A DNA stretch of 64,000 bases from Archivesica marissinica (GCA_014843695.1 CM026387.1:65995416-66059415), one strand, 5' to 3'; positions 35,804-47,565 are shown, counted from the first letter of the stretch. Numbers and translations are program-made. The notes: generated from the sequence alone by a model not told the origin.

Positions 35804-38800
35804 ATGATCTCAAAACGAGTGGCCGTAATTGGAGCCGGTGCAAGTGGATTAACGGCGATAAAATGCTGCCTTGACGAGGGACTCGAACCCGTGTGTTACG
35901 AGAGGGGTACATATATTGGTGGATTATGGCACTACACGGGGGATGCAGCACAAGAAGGACAGGGATGTGTGATGAAGTCCACGGTGATCAACACATCGAA
36001 GGAGATGATGTGCTACAGCGATTTCCCGATACCAGCAGAGTTTGCTATATTCATGCACAATAAATATGTGGACAGATACTTTCATCTGTATGCCGACAAG
36101 TTTGGACTGAAGAAACATATTAAATTCAACACCGAGGTAAGCTGATATATGTACGTGTACGTGTATATAGTTGCATAATTAGGTGTTATAAAAGCGTATT
36201 TACATATACACATTGCATATATATTACAACCGTCTCCGTGGCCTAGTGGTTAAGGCGTCCGCATGCGGAGCGGGAGGTCGAAGGTTCGAATCTCGTTAGG
36301 GGTTCGTTTTTATATGGCCGGTTGGTGAGCATGGCATACAAGCATAGGATTCGGGAAGTACTGATGTTCATAAAAAAAGAGGTGTCTCATAAGTCAGAAA
36401 TGTCTGGCTCTTTAAATAGGTGTGACACTATAATAAACAAGAACATTTATATGTGCAGGCATACATATTTATAATACGTGTGTATGCATGAAGGGTGATA
36501 TTGTTGGAGGTAATAGTTGACGGACGGGCGGACAACGGACCTTGGGTAATCTCGGAAAATAGCCAGGCTTTGAACTTTCACCAATACGTTAACGTGGACT
36601 AGAAATAACAAACTTGACCTACTGCGCTAACACAACTTGACCACCTTACCTACTGCGCTATCACAACCTGACCATCTTACCTACTGCGCTATCACAACTT
36701 GACCATCTAAACTACTGCGCTATCACAACTTGACCACCTTACCTACTGCACTATCACAACTTGACCATCTAAACTACTGCGCTATCACAACTTGACCACC
36801 TTACCTACTGCGCTATCACAACTTGACCACGTTACCTACTGCGCTATCACAACTTGACCACCTTACCTACTGCGCTATCACAAATTGACAAACTTGACCT
36901 ACTGCGCTATCACAACTGGACCACCGTACCTACTGCGCTATCACAACTTGACCACCTTACCTACTGCGCTATCACAACCTGACCATCTTACCTACTGCGC
37001 TATCACAACTTCACCATCGAAACTACTGCGCTATCACAACTTGACCACCTTACCTACTGCACTATCACAACTTGACCATCTAAACTACTGCGCTATCACA
37101 ACTTGACCACCTTACCTACTGCGCTATCACAACTTGAGCACCTTACCTACTGCGCTATCACAAATTGACCACCTTACCTACTGCACTATCACAACTTGAC
37201 AAACTTGACCTACTGCGCTATCACAACTTGACAAACTTGACCTACTGCGCTATCACAACCGGACCACCGTACCTACTGCACTATCACGACTTGACCACAT
37301 TACATACTGCACTATCACAACTTGACCACCTTACCTACTGCACTATCACAACTTGACCACCTTACCTACTGCGCTATCACAACTTGACCATCTAAACTAC
37401 TGCGCTATCACAACTTGACCACCTTACCTACTGCACTATCACAACTTGACTATCTAAACTACTGCGCTATCACAACTTGACCACCTTACCTACTGCGCTG
37501 TCACAACTTGACCACCTTACCTACTGCGCTATCACAACTTGACCACCTTACCTACTGCGCTATCACAACTTGACAAACTTGCCTACTGCGCTATCACAAC
37601 TTGACAAACTTGACCTACTGCGCTATCACAACCGGACCACCTTACCTACTGCGCTATCACAACTTGACCACCTTACCTACTGCGCTTTCACAACCTGACC
37701 ATCTTACCTACTGCGCTATCACAACTTGACCATCTAAACTACTGCGCTATCACAACTTGACCACCTTACCTACTGCCTATCACAACTTGACCATCTAAAC
37801 TACTGCGCTATCACAACTTGACCACCTTACCTACTGCGCTATCACAACTTGACCACCTTACTACTGCGCTATCACAACTTGACCACCTTACCTACTGCGC
37901 TATCACAACTTGACAAACTTGACCTACTGCGCTATCACAACTTGACAAACTTGACTTACTGCGCTATCACAACCGGACCACCGTACCTACTGCACTATCA
38001 CAACTTGACCACCTTACCTACTGCGCTATCACAACTTGACCACCTTACCTACTGCGCTATCACAACCGGACCACCGTACCTACTGTGCTATCACAACCTG
38101 ACCATCTTACCTACTGCGCTATCACAACTTGACCACCTTACAATGATATTGATAATGACAACGACAACAACAACAACACTGATCAGGAATTGGCTAGTAG
38201 AGTAGAAAAGGGGAATGAGACAATTAATGACAATACATCTATATAACAATGTGCAGATATGACTTATAGGGGTATCTTCAATATATGTATTAAATCAGTT
38301 TAAAGACAGCCATTCACAGACTCTAGTAACTATAGCAATGGCAATGTACAACTGTGCTAAAGACTGTACACAGTATCATCTGAAGTAATAATAGTAGAAA
38401 TATGTGCTAAAGACTGTACACGGTGTCATCTGAAGTAATAATAGTAGAAATATGTGCTAAAGACTGTACACACTATCATCTGAAGTAATAATAGTAGAAA
38501 TATGTGCTAAAGACTGTACACGGTATCATCTGAAGTAATAATAGTAGAAATATGTGCTAAAGACTGTACACACTATCATCTGAAGTAATAATAGTAGAAA
38601 TATGTGCTAAAGACTGTACACGGTATCATCTGAAGTAATAATAGTAGAAATCTGTGCTAAAGACTGTACACACTATCGTCTGAAGTAATAATAGTAGAAA
38701 TATGTGCTAAAGACTGTACACGGTATCATCTGAAGTAATAATAGTAGAAATATGTGCTAAAGACTGTACACACTATCATCTGAAGTAATAATAGTAGAAA

Positions 38801-41800
38801 TATGTGCTAAAGACTGTACACAGTATCATCTGAAGTAATAATAGTAGAAATATGTGCTAAAGACTGTTCACGGTATCATCTGAAGTAATAATAGTAGAAA
38901 TATGTGCTAAAGACTGTACACAGTATCATCTGAAGTAATAATAGTAGAAATATGTGCTAAAGACTGTTCACGGTATCATCTGAAGTAATAATAGTAGAAA
39001 TATGTGCTAAAGACTGTACACAGTATCATCTGAAGTAATAATAGTAGAAATATGTGCTAAAGACTGTACACAGTATCATCTGAAGTAATAATAGTAGAAA
39101 TATGTGCTAAAGACTGTACACAGTATCATCTGAAGTAATAATAGTAGAAATATGTGATTAGTTTGTATTGTTATTGTTCCACCATAAGTATATAATTTTG
39201 AACTTTTGGATATTTGGAGCATTTTCGAACTGAGTGAGGAAATGAATTCCAAATATGCTAGAGGTCATAGAAAACGCACACCTAAATTATATGATTATTA
39301 CATGAAAACGAAATACCGGAAGGATTCCATCAACGATATATCGTTATTACACACACTGAACAACTAAAAATATTCCAAAATGTTTAAAACTATGTATTTA
39401 TATAGTTATTGTTTTTCATGTAAAAACACAATTATCCGAAGTGTGCGTTTTCTATGTCCTCTACTAGTATAGATGATCCGGAAAATGCAAATGTATTGCG
39501 AAATACTGCACAGTTTGGTAATGGTGTGTATAACTGATAGTCTGAGGTATACACCATGTTTCGAACTCAAATTATATTGAATTTACACGACAAATGAATT
39601 TGTTTTAGGTACTGTCTGTTAGACAGACATGCGACTTTAGGACCACTGGTCAATGGGAAATTGTTACAACAGACAAATCATCCGGGAAGAAGGAAACGCA
39701 GATATTTGATAGTGTTCTTGTTTGTACTGGACACCATGCGGAGAAGAACATACCTACATTCCCAGGATTAGAGAAGTTCAAGGGCAAGGTCATACATACC
39801 CACGACTACAAGGATTTCCATGGTTACGAGGATAAGAGGGTTCTGATTATTGGGATTGGGAATTCTGGCGGTGACGTGGCTACGGAACTCAGCAGGATAT
39901 CTTCACAGGTAAGTATTTAAGCTGCACACCACGGATGGTAAATAGAGTATTGTAGGTTTTCCATCATTTCAATATAGAGTAGTGAAGGTTTTCCATCATT
40001 TCCGTATAGAGTAGTGTAGGTTTTCCATCATTTCCGTATAGAGTAGTGCAGGTTTTCCATCATTTCAGTATAGAGTAGTGTAGGTTTTCCATCATTTCAG
40101 TATAGAGTAGTGCAGGTTTTCCATCATTTCAGTATAGAGTAGTGTAGGTTTTCCATCATTTCAGTATAGAGTAGTGTAGGTTTTCCATCATTTCAGTATA
40201 GAGTAGTGTAGGTTTTCCATCATTACCGTATAGAGTAGTGCAGGTTTTCCATCATTTCAGTATAGAGTAGTGTAGGTTTTCCATCATTTCAGTATAGAGT
40301 AGTGCAGGTTTTCCATCATTTCAGTATAGAGAAGTGCAGGTTTTCCATCATTTCAGTATAGAGTAGTGTAGGTTTTCCATCATTTCAGTATAGAGTAGTG
40401 TAGGTTTTCCATCATTTCCGTATAGAGCAGTGCAGATTTTCTATAATTTCATTCTAGAATAGGTGTAGTTTTTCCATCATATATGGGTAGGTTTCCATAA
40501 TTTCTGTCAATAATGTAGGGATATGTTTTCTTCATATCAGTCTAGATTAGGGATTGATCGACAGGGGGACCTCACATAGGTGTGATATTATCTCTGAGCT
40601 GTTTATTTATACAAGTTTATTAATTAACCCTGATCATGTATATTATAACGTGTACATGTGACTTGTCATGCGAGGAGTGGAGGTGACATATATACTTGAT
40701 ATCTCTGAACTATGTTTACAATATATATACAAGTATTATTCAACTAAATGATCATGTATAGATAATGAATGTGTATGTAACTTGAATAATATATGCTTAA
40801 AGCGACACTACATCAGTGAAAACGCAAATTTCTATAGAATGTATTCTCCTATTATATGGTATAATTTTTTTCCAAATATTTGCCTCAAATACTGAGTATT
40901 TCAACTAATAAACAAACGTCGTATACGCGGTTTGTTGACATATCAAAATAATGTAAACATCCATGCGTAATACAACTAGTGTATCCTGAATAACACGATT
41001 TATGGTACAGATTTACCTTTATATCTCATTTTGTGCCTATTTATTTGTAGACTATTCTTAGTTAAAGCGACACTACATCGATGAAAACGCAAATGTCTGC
41101 AGAATGTAATTTCCTATTATATGGTATAATTGTTTTCCAATTATTTGCCTCAAAAACTGAGTATTTCAACAAATAAACAAACGTCGTATACGCGGTTTGT
41201 TCACATTACAAAATAATGTAAATAGGGTCGACATTCATGGGTAATACAACGCGTTTATCCTGAATAACACGAGGTATGGTACATATTTACCGTGATATCT
41301 CACATGTGTGCCTATGCAAATTTCTTTGTAGACTAATCTTAGTTAAATTATCTCTATATACGAACGTATCGCGTGTTTAGTATTGACGCCAATGACAAAC
41401 ACACGTCAAGTCAGGAGCGTGGATGTCCGTTATATGAAATCCAACTTTCAATTTTGAAAGTTTGTATACCACAAAAACACTGTTTATTGATTCAATGTTA
41501 GTGTTGGAATGTATTCAGAAGAATTCGTAGTAGCAATGCATTTATACGTGAACACATGCTTTTTATGTCCTGTTTGGGATAGAATGCCGCTTTAAACCAA
41601 CTTGTATAATGCCAGTAGTGGACACGTGCTTTGATAACTCTGAAATGTTTTATATTTTAAACACGTGTACGAAGAATACCTGTCTTGCGGTGGACATGTA
41701 TTGGTGTATTAGTGTTGTATCACCGGTACCCCGTCAATTCATGATGCTTGACTGTGTCCCTGCATGATGGCCGTAATATGCGACTTTCGTGCGGGCCATT

Positions 41801-44479
41801 TTCTCAAGTGATTCTAGTATGACACTTTTAGGCCTCACGTTTTTAATAATCAAACGACATGTAGAGTGGTATTATAGTTTATTCCTGTATCATTCAGTGT
41901 TATATGCTTCACTGTCATGCCTTGCCAATCTAAGTGAATATATGCATGTGATTATGCATATGTCCGAATTATGTTCATGCTATGTTTTTCCAAGGATTTG
42001 TCCAATCTGTCTATAGTAGGGTCATGAACCCCCCCCCCACACACACACACAAATACTTACTTTACCAAATAGTTGGCCAAGAGAGGCACGTAGGAACAGT
42101 ACTACATTATACTGCTCGCCCAATAGTGTACTATAGTAAATGTCCGCATGGGAGAGGCAAGGTGAAAAGGTAAACTCAATTTGTGATAGAACGCTATTTC
42201 AGTTTTATGCAATTTTTATAAGATTCGAATGCTACCAAGAAGGTTGTCCGATTAGCGCAGTCACCAATGCAACCTGGGTTCGATCCTCGGACCGGGAAGT
42301 ATGTGAGATGGTACGGTGGTCGGCAGATCGGACATGTGGATTTTCTCCGGGTACTCCGGTTTCCTCCCACACGAATGACCACATATACGCTTTCATCCGC
42401 GCCAACGAGAGTGATTAATATAAGTTGGTAAAACTTGCTTCGCAATCGTTGTAAAATAAATAAACTTTAAATTAAATTACTACCAAGACATAGTTAGCCA
42501 TTAAACAAATGCTTATTACTCTTGGAGCGCTGTTCAGTAAATTCAACCGAATTCTTCGAAGGATCTAAGAATACCATGGCTGTCCGATTAGCGCAGTGCA
42601 CTAGTGGTTATCACGCTCGCTTCTCACCAATACAACCCGGGTTCGATCCTCGAACATGGAAGTATGTGAGATGGTACGGTGGTCGGCAGATCAGACATGT
42701 GGGTTTTCTCCGGGTACTAAATTGTTACGCTTGTTTCGCAATCGGTGTAAAGTAAATAAGTTACAATAACTACTACCAATGAATATATAAATACAGTGTG
42801 CTTATACGGAAATACTGAACCAAATGTGTTCTACATCGCATGTTTTATACATTGCAGGTGTATTTAAGTACACGTTCTGGAACCTGGATTTATAATCGCA
42901 TAGCCGACAATGGAAACCCTATAGACATGGTTTCCTTAAGCCGTGTGAAATTGGCTATTATTACGAGGTGCCCTGCTCTGGTTAATTATGTGACCAAAAG
43001 AAAACTAAACGCTAAGTTCGATCACGAGAAATACAGCCTGTTACCAAAACATAACCCACATTCGGCCCACCCTACCATCAACGACGAGCTACCCAATCGT
43101 ATAATTACAGGGGGTGTGATTATCAAGGCAAACGTTGTCGAGTTTACCGAGACGGGCGCCATCTTTGAAGACGGTACAAAAGTTGATGATGTGGATGCTG
43201 TCGTACTAGCAACAGGGTTTATATTTGGTTTTCCTTTCCTCGGAAACGATGTAACAGAAGTACAAGGGAACAGAGTGAAACTCTTTAAAAATATGTTCCC
43301 GCCCGATTTGGAAAAGCACACCCTGGCAATTATAGGGTGTTTCCAACCAATAGGTGCTATAATGCCCATATGTGAGCTGCAGTGTCGTCTGGCTACACGT
43401 GTATTCAAAGTAAGTGTTATATCGTTCTTGTTTATTGTGTATGGATTTGACATAGCACGGACAGCTTAGTTCACATAGCGAATATCCAGCTATTAATGCA
43501 ATGGTGGAGGAAGACCGCGGATGCCCCTCCGAGCAGTATGTCAGACACGGAAAGGGCACTATTAGAACCACAGATCTACCGCGGATGCCACTCCGAGCAG
43601 TATGTCAGACACGGAATGGGCACTATTAGAACCACAGATCTACCGCGGATGCCACTCCGAGCAGTATGTCAGACACGGAAAGGGCACTATTAGAACCACA
43701 GATATACCGCGGATGCCACTCCGACCAGTATGTCAGACACGGAAAGGGCACACTATTAGAACCACAGATATACCGCGGATGCCACTCCGAGCAGTATGTC
43801 AGACACGGAAAGGGCACACTATTAGAACCACAGATCTACCGCAAGTCAGCTCTAACTTCGACACACCATATTAGTTACGGCCCTCCCCAAAAGACTGGAT
43901 TGTAACTAACAAAGTGGCTGAATACCAGAGCTGTGCAAATACTTTACTAAATTATATGATTACTAATAAAAATGGGGAAATGGAGAAGAGAATAAGTAAA
44001 TGTATATAATTATATTTTTACATTTACTTATTCTCTTCTCCATATCCCCATTTTTATTAGAGAGAGAAGAGAGAGAGAGAGATAAAGGGAGAGGAGATGA
44101 GAGGGAGAGCAGAGAAGAGGGAGAAGAGGGAGAGATGAGAGAGAGAGGAGAGAGAAGGAGAGAGAGAGAAGAGAGAGAGAGGAGGAGGGAGAGAGGGAGA
44201 AGGAGGAGAGAGAGAGAGAGAGAGAAGAGAGAGGGAGGGGGGGAGGGAGGGAAGAGAGGAGAGAGAGAGAGAGGAGAGAGAGGAGAGAGAGAGAGGAGAG
44301 AGAGAGAGAGAGGAGAGAGGGGAGAGAGAGGGGAGAGAGAGATAGAGAGAGAGGAGAGAGAGGAGAGAGAGAGGAGAAAGAGAGGAGAGAGTGAGAGGAG
44401 AGAGAGAGAGGAGAGAGAGAGGAGAGAGAGAGGAGAGAGAGGAGAGAGAGGAGAGATGGAGAGGAGGAGAGAGGAGAGA

Positions 44480-44519
<40 letters not shown>

Positions 44520-47500
44520 GAGGAGAGAGAGAGAGAGAGAGGGAGGAGGAGAGAGAGAGCTACTCCAAACCACGTACCATATGTAATTAATAATAGCTAC
44601 TCCAAACCAAGTACCATATGCAATTAATAATAGCTACTCCAAACCAAGTCCCAAACTAAACTCTAGATGACCGATTAGCACAGTGGTTAGCGCGCTCGCT
44701 TCTCACCAATGCAGACAGGGGTCAATTCTCGGACCTGGAAGTATGAGATGGTCGCCAGATCGGATAGATGGGTTTTCTCCGGGTACTTCGGTTTCCTCCC
44801 ACACGAATGACCACATTTACGCTTTTATCCGCGCCAATGAGAGTGATTAATATAAGTTGTTATAGCTTGTTTCGCAATCGTTAAAAATAAATAAAGTTTA
44901 AACTTAAACTATATCACTTACGTATCGTCATAAACCAAGCATTCTTAAGTGATTTATACACATTTATTTTAACTCGATTGCGAAACAAGTTCTTATAACT
45001 TATAATCACTCTCGAGACCTCATTCCTGATGGAATCCATCATAACGAAGGAGAGAGAAGAGGCAATGTGGAATTTAAATGCCTTGCCTAAGGGCACAATC
45101 GTAACGGCTCCAGTGGGGCTCGAACTCGCGCATCCACTGCGTTATCGCGACTTCCACTTCAAGCATTCTTGAAAGCAAGCAAAACCAACACCGGCCATTG
45201 ATGTAATCATTGGAATGAACACTAAATACCGGCCATTGATGTAATCATTGGAATGAAAACTAAATACCGGCCATTGATGTAATCATTGGAATGAAAACTA
45301 AATACCGGCCATTGATGTAATCATTGGAATGAAAACTAAATACCGGCCATTGATGTAATCATTGGCACGAAAACTAAATACCGGCCATTGATGTAATCAT
45401 TGGAATGAAAACTAAATACCGGCCATTGATGTAATCATTGGAATGAAAACTAAATACCGGCCATTGATGTAATCATTGGAATGAAAACTAAATACCGGCC
45501 ATTGATGTAATCATTGGCACGAAAACTAAATACTGGTCATTATGTTCAGGGGTTAGTAGTGCTGCCAGAGAGGAAATATATGTGGGAGAACATCACAGAG
45601 AAACGAACAGCAATGGCGCTGAGATACAAGAAGTCACAACGTCATACAATACAAGTAGATTACATACCGTACATGGATGAACTGGCAGAGATGGTGGGCT
45701 GTAAGCCAGATTTCAGTAAGTATTGTATAATTCGTTACCAGAATAAAACAAAGAGATGATACCTGTAATCTATTCAATTTGTAAATATATAGCCGTCTAA
45801 TTTAACCATTAACATGCTGAATGATTTTGAAGAAATGTGCAAACAACATAGATCCTGATCATACGCGGCGTTACAAACAACATAGGTCCAAATCAGTGTA
45901 ACGCCGCGTCTGATCAGGATCTATTTTGTTTACTATTCAGCCAAGTGTTTAGCTCCGCTCCACTATCCGAATTGAAAACAACATAGAGCCTGATCAGACG
46001 GCACGTTCTATGCAGTCTGATCAGGCTCTATGCTGTTTGCAAAAGCAACTATAGTTGTGATTAGCATTTTAACGGTTAAATATGTTTTCACGTCTTTAGC
46101 CCTACTTTCCATTCCTATTTGTATGTTGGTTTTGGGGGCTTAAAGTCGCATTAACATCTTAGGTCATATGGCGACTCTCCATGGATACATCAGCGCAGTA
46201 TTTCAGGCATGGACGGGCACCTAGGTAGAACCACCAACTTTCCACAGGCTAGCTGGATAGTCTCCGCACACGAAATAATTCCAATGAAATTCGAGCCGCA
46301 GCAATGAGGGGCAAGTGATTTAAAGTCGCCGTCCGTAACCACTCGACCACCTATGGAGGCCCCTTTAAATAGCCCCTTTATGAATCACGTGATTAGTTTG
46401 CATCAAACAATGTGCGTTTTTGCCGTTTATTTATCGTCGATACCGGTTGACCATATCAGCGATGACTCCTGAAGTTATTTTAGATTTTGGAGGATAGTGC
46501 AATGATACAGACAGAGACCCATTCCAGAGTATCCTCTGTTTCTTTTTTATGCACGGTGTAAAGCACCGACACGAGACATCTGTTTAAAGTCCCATTGGAA
46601 AGAGATGGGGATCGAACCCGCGATCCTAGGATTCGCAGTCGATCCACGTGTTACCCACTGGACTACTAACCCGTATGTAACAAATGCGATGATCGCATGT
46701 CATATACATGTATATGAGTATAATAAATACTAATATTACAGTTGTGATATTTATTTTGCAACGATTGCGAAACAAGCTTTAACCCATTTCATTCTGGATA
46801 CATTTAAAGGCTTTTGCGTAACGCTGCGTGCTGATCAGGATCTATGTTGTTTGCTACATAGCCAAGTGTCTTAGCAAGATCATCTGAATAGCAAACAACA
46901 TAAAGCCTGATCAGACGGCACGTTCCGTGACAGCTGATCTAGCTCTATGTTCTTTGCAAATACTGTTAGAACGGTATCCAGAATCAAATGGGTTTAACAA
47001 CTCTCTCGTTGGTGCGGATGAAAGTGTACATATGATCATACGTGTGGGAGGAGTACCCGGAGAGAACTAGCGACCACCGTACTCACCGTATCTCACATAC
47101 TTCCCGGTCCGAGGATCGATCCCTGGTTGCATTGGTGAGAAGCGAGCGTGCTAACCACCGCGCTACTCGGACAGCCGATTATTTACATACATGTTTACAT
47201 AAAGAAACGGAAGACGTTTCATTTATGCAATGCGTTTGTTTTATCCTTATCTACATGTTTAATACAAATACATCAGCTTCAAATATTTTAGAAAACATTG
47301 CAGCTACTCCATTTCAGGAAAACTTTTCCTGGTGGACCCACAACTTGCTATGCAAAGCTACTTTGGGCCTTGCACACCCTACCAGTTCAGGATAATGGGC
47401 CCAGGCTCATGGAGTGGTGCTCGTGAAGCCATTATGACACAATGGTCTCGTACTTATCAGCCCCTAAACACACGACCTTGCGAGAAACACGGACAGTCTA

Positions 47501-47565
47501 GTTTTGGAACCATATTTATGATGCTAGTCGTTGCAGTTGCCTTGTTGATATACTTAGTTTTATGA
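35804..47565 (+). CDS. FMO: Flavin-containing monooxygenase, five coding exons, 532 residues
   Basis: Coding exons are 35804-36136, 39609-39908, 42858-43409, 45550-45715 and 47318-47565. All have AG acceptors and GTAAG or GTAAGT donors; the first three junctions are phase 0 and the fourth splits a codon. Joined, they give 532 residues, the usual FMO length. Exon 1 has the FAD-binding VIGAGASGL (GxGxxG at 10-15). Exon 2 has the FMO signature [11 protein letters not shown] (168-178) and the NADPH-binding GIGNSG (193-198). Exon 3 has [11 protein letters not shown] and LATGF (328-332). Exons 4 and 5 give [19 protein letters not shown] and [20 protein letters not shown]. The last 20 residues ([16 protein letters not shown]) form a C-terminal membrane anchor. 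FMOs sit in the ER membrane and use NADPH and O2 to oxygenate soft nucleophiles such as amines and sulfides. All key motifs are intact, so the gene is probably functional. Assignment to a vertebrate FMO number is not possible. Confidence 0.93.
36229..36440 (+). mobile_element. tRNA-like SINE in FMO intron 1
   Basis: A well-formed tRNA-like head CGTCTCCGTGGCCTAGTGGT, then TTAAGGCG and GAAGGTTCGAATCTCG (A and B boxes). It is followed by a body with GGTGTCTCATAAGTCAG and AGGTGTGACACTATAATAAA. No CCA-type tRNA 3' stem is closed, so it is a SINE rather than a tRNA gene. Confidence 0.65.
36607..38145. repeat. 31-bp minisatellite, about 48 units, FMO intron 1
   Basis: Unit CTTGACCACCTTACCTACTG then CGCTATCACAA. 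Recurrent variants replace CACCTTACC by CATCTAAAC or AAACTTGACC and recur in blocks, a higher-order pattern. Confidence 0.95.
38338..39155. repeat. 50-bp minisatellite, about 16 units, FMO intron 1
   Basis: Unit TGTGCTAAAGACTGTACACA, then GTATCATCTGAAGTAATAAT and AGTAGAAATA. The two types CACTATC and CGGTATC alternate regularly, so the true period is often 100 bases. Confidence 0.95.
39156..39608. other. Unique 3' part of FMO intron 1
   Basis: AT-rich, without recognised repeats; ends in the TTTTAG acceptor of exon 2. The phrase GGTCATAGAAAACGCACACC at 39262 recurs near 58769 as GGACATAGAAAACGCACACC in the ninjurin intron, so an old dispersed element may be present. Confidence 0.45.
39935..40440. 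repeat. 32-bp minisatellite, about 15 units, FMO intron 2
   Basis: Unit GTATAGAGTAGTGTAGGTTT then TCCATCATTTCA. It starts about 27 bases after the exon 2 donor, with a first degenerate unit GGTAAATAGAGTATTGTAGG. Confidence 0.95.
40801..41061. mobile_element. MITE (family M3), truncated copy
   Basis: Begins AGCGACACTACATCAGTG after TTAA (40797-40800) and runs parallel to the left half of 41066-41591, up to GACTATTCTTAG. It stops where the second copy begins. Confidence 0.75.
41066..41591. mobile_element. MITE (family M3), complete, TTAA-flanked, FMO intron 2
   Basis: Left end AGCGACACTACATCGATG after TTAA (41062-41065); right end GATAGAATGCCGCT before TTAA (41592-41595). A reverse-orientation relative lies at 49458-49922. 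TTAA suggests mobilisation by a piggyBac- or Kolobok-type transposase. Confidence 0.75.
41596..42247. other. Unique part of FMO intron 2
   Basis: No gene or clear repeat. Holds a short C run followed by CA dinucleotides at 42029-42050. Confidence 0.45.
42248..42470 (+). mobile_element. SINE family E, FMO intron 2
   Basis: Head GTCCGATTAGCGCAGTCACC has lost part of the anticodon arm. Then GGGTTCGATCCTCGGACC, the usual body, and tail GCAATCGTTGTAAAATAAAT. Confidence 0.88.
42581..42765 (+). mobile_element. SINE family E with internal deletion, FMO intron 2
   Basis: Complete head (GCAGTGCACTAGTGGTTATC, GGGTTCGATCCTCG), but the body jumps from TCTCCGGGTACT straight to TTGTTACGCTTGTTTCGCAA, losing about 75 bases present in the other copies. 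It lies within 100 bases of the exon 3 acceptor. Confidence 0.85.
43503..43850. repeat. 64-bp minisatellite, about 5 units, start of FMO intron 3
   Basis: Unit GCGGATGCCACTCCGAGCAG, TATGTCAGACACGGAAAGGG and CACTATTAGAACCACAGAT. It starts about 95 bases after the exon 3 donor. It is GC-richer than its surroundings. Because 64 is not a multiple of three, all frames are run through in turn. Confidence 0.93.
43963..44060. other. Long near-perfect hairpin, 42-bp arms
   Basis: Arm 43963-44004 (CTAATAAAAATGGGG...GTAAATGTA) and arm 44019-44060 are reverse complements with one mismatch, separated by a 14-base AT loop. The right arm runs directly into the GA tract. It could be a small foldback element or a duplication made by template switching. 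Confidence 0.9.
44058..44562 (+). repeat. Polypurine GA tract, about 500 bases, FMO intron 3
   Basis: Almost pure G and A on the plus strand (GAGAGA with GAGGAG and GAAGAG interruptions). Such mirror-rich purine tracts can form triplex (H-DNA) structures. The long frames here are low-complexity artefacts. Confidence 0.95.
44563..44650. repeat. 36-bp repeat, 2.4 units
   Basis: Unit AGCTACTCCAAACCAAGTAC then CATATGCAATTAATAAT. Confidence 0.85.
44667..44900 (+). mobile_element. SINE family E, FMO intron 3
   Basis: Head GACCGATTAGCACAGTGGTT with GCGCGCTCGCTTCTCACC; the B box is degraded to GGGGTCAATTCTC; body and tail (GCAATCGTTAAAAATAAATA) follow. Confidence 0.87.
44955..45160 (-). mobile_element. 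SINE family C, FMO intron 3
   Basis: Minus-strand family C copy with tail TTAAAATAAATGTGTATAAA and head remnant GCAGTGGATGCGCGAGTTCG. It has lost most of the D-arm region. Confidence 0.75.
45183..45549. repeat. 38-bp minisatellite ending in the exon 4 acceptor
   Basis: About nine units of ACCGGCCATTGATGTAATCA then TTGGAATGAAAACTAAAT. The last, degenerate unit reads TACTGGTCATTATGTTCAG and is itself the splice acceptor of FMO exon 4, so the array seems to have grown leftward from the intron end. Confidence 0.92.
45806..46075. mobile_element. MITE M1, diverged copy, FMO intron 4
   Basis: TTAA at 45802-45805 and 46076-46079 flank CCATTAACATGCTGAATG and CATTTTAACGG. The inner CATAGATCCTGATCA and AGCCTGATCAGACGGCACG blocks match M1. 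The end repeats are badly eroded. Confidence 0.65.
46130..46372 (-). mobile_element. SINE family B, uninterrupted copy, FMO intron 4
   Basis: Minus strand: GGCCTCCATAGGTGGTCGAG, TGGTTACGGACGGCGAC, AATCACTTGCCCCTCATTGC and GGCTCGAATTTC, then a body ending in CTTTAAGCCCCC. This is the most complete family B copy in the window. Confidence 0.75.
46415..46672 (-). mobile_element. SINE family D, FMO intron 4
   Basis: Minus-strand copy: GTTAGTAGTCCAGTGGGTAA, CGACTGCGAATCCTAGGATC, GCGGGTTCGATCCCC; the tail is near 46420. Confidence 0.8.
46745..47172 (-). mobile_element. SINE family E split by MITE M1, FMO intron 4
   Basis: The tail half (AACGATTGCGAAACAAGC) lies left of 46783 and the body and head (ACTCTCTCGTTGGTGC to GCGCTACTCGGACAGCC) lie right of 46997. 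The SINE is older than the MITE. Confidence 0.85.
46783..46993. mobile_element. MITE M1 nested in SINE family E
   Basis: Ends CCCATTTCATTCTGGATAC and TATCCAGAATCAAATGGGT, flanked by TTAA at 46779-46782 and 46994-46997. Inserting at the SINE's own TTTTAACAA shows the TTAA target directly. Confidence 0.88.

Noticed and set aside
36229..36305. Possible functional tRNA gene
   Set aside because: A and B boxes are good but the acceptor stem does not close and a SINE body follows.
44000..44627. Arginine/glutamate-rich and serine/leucine-rich frames
   Set aside because: Direct translation of the GA tract.
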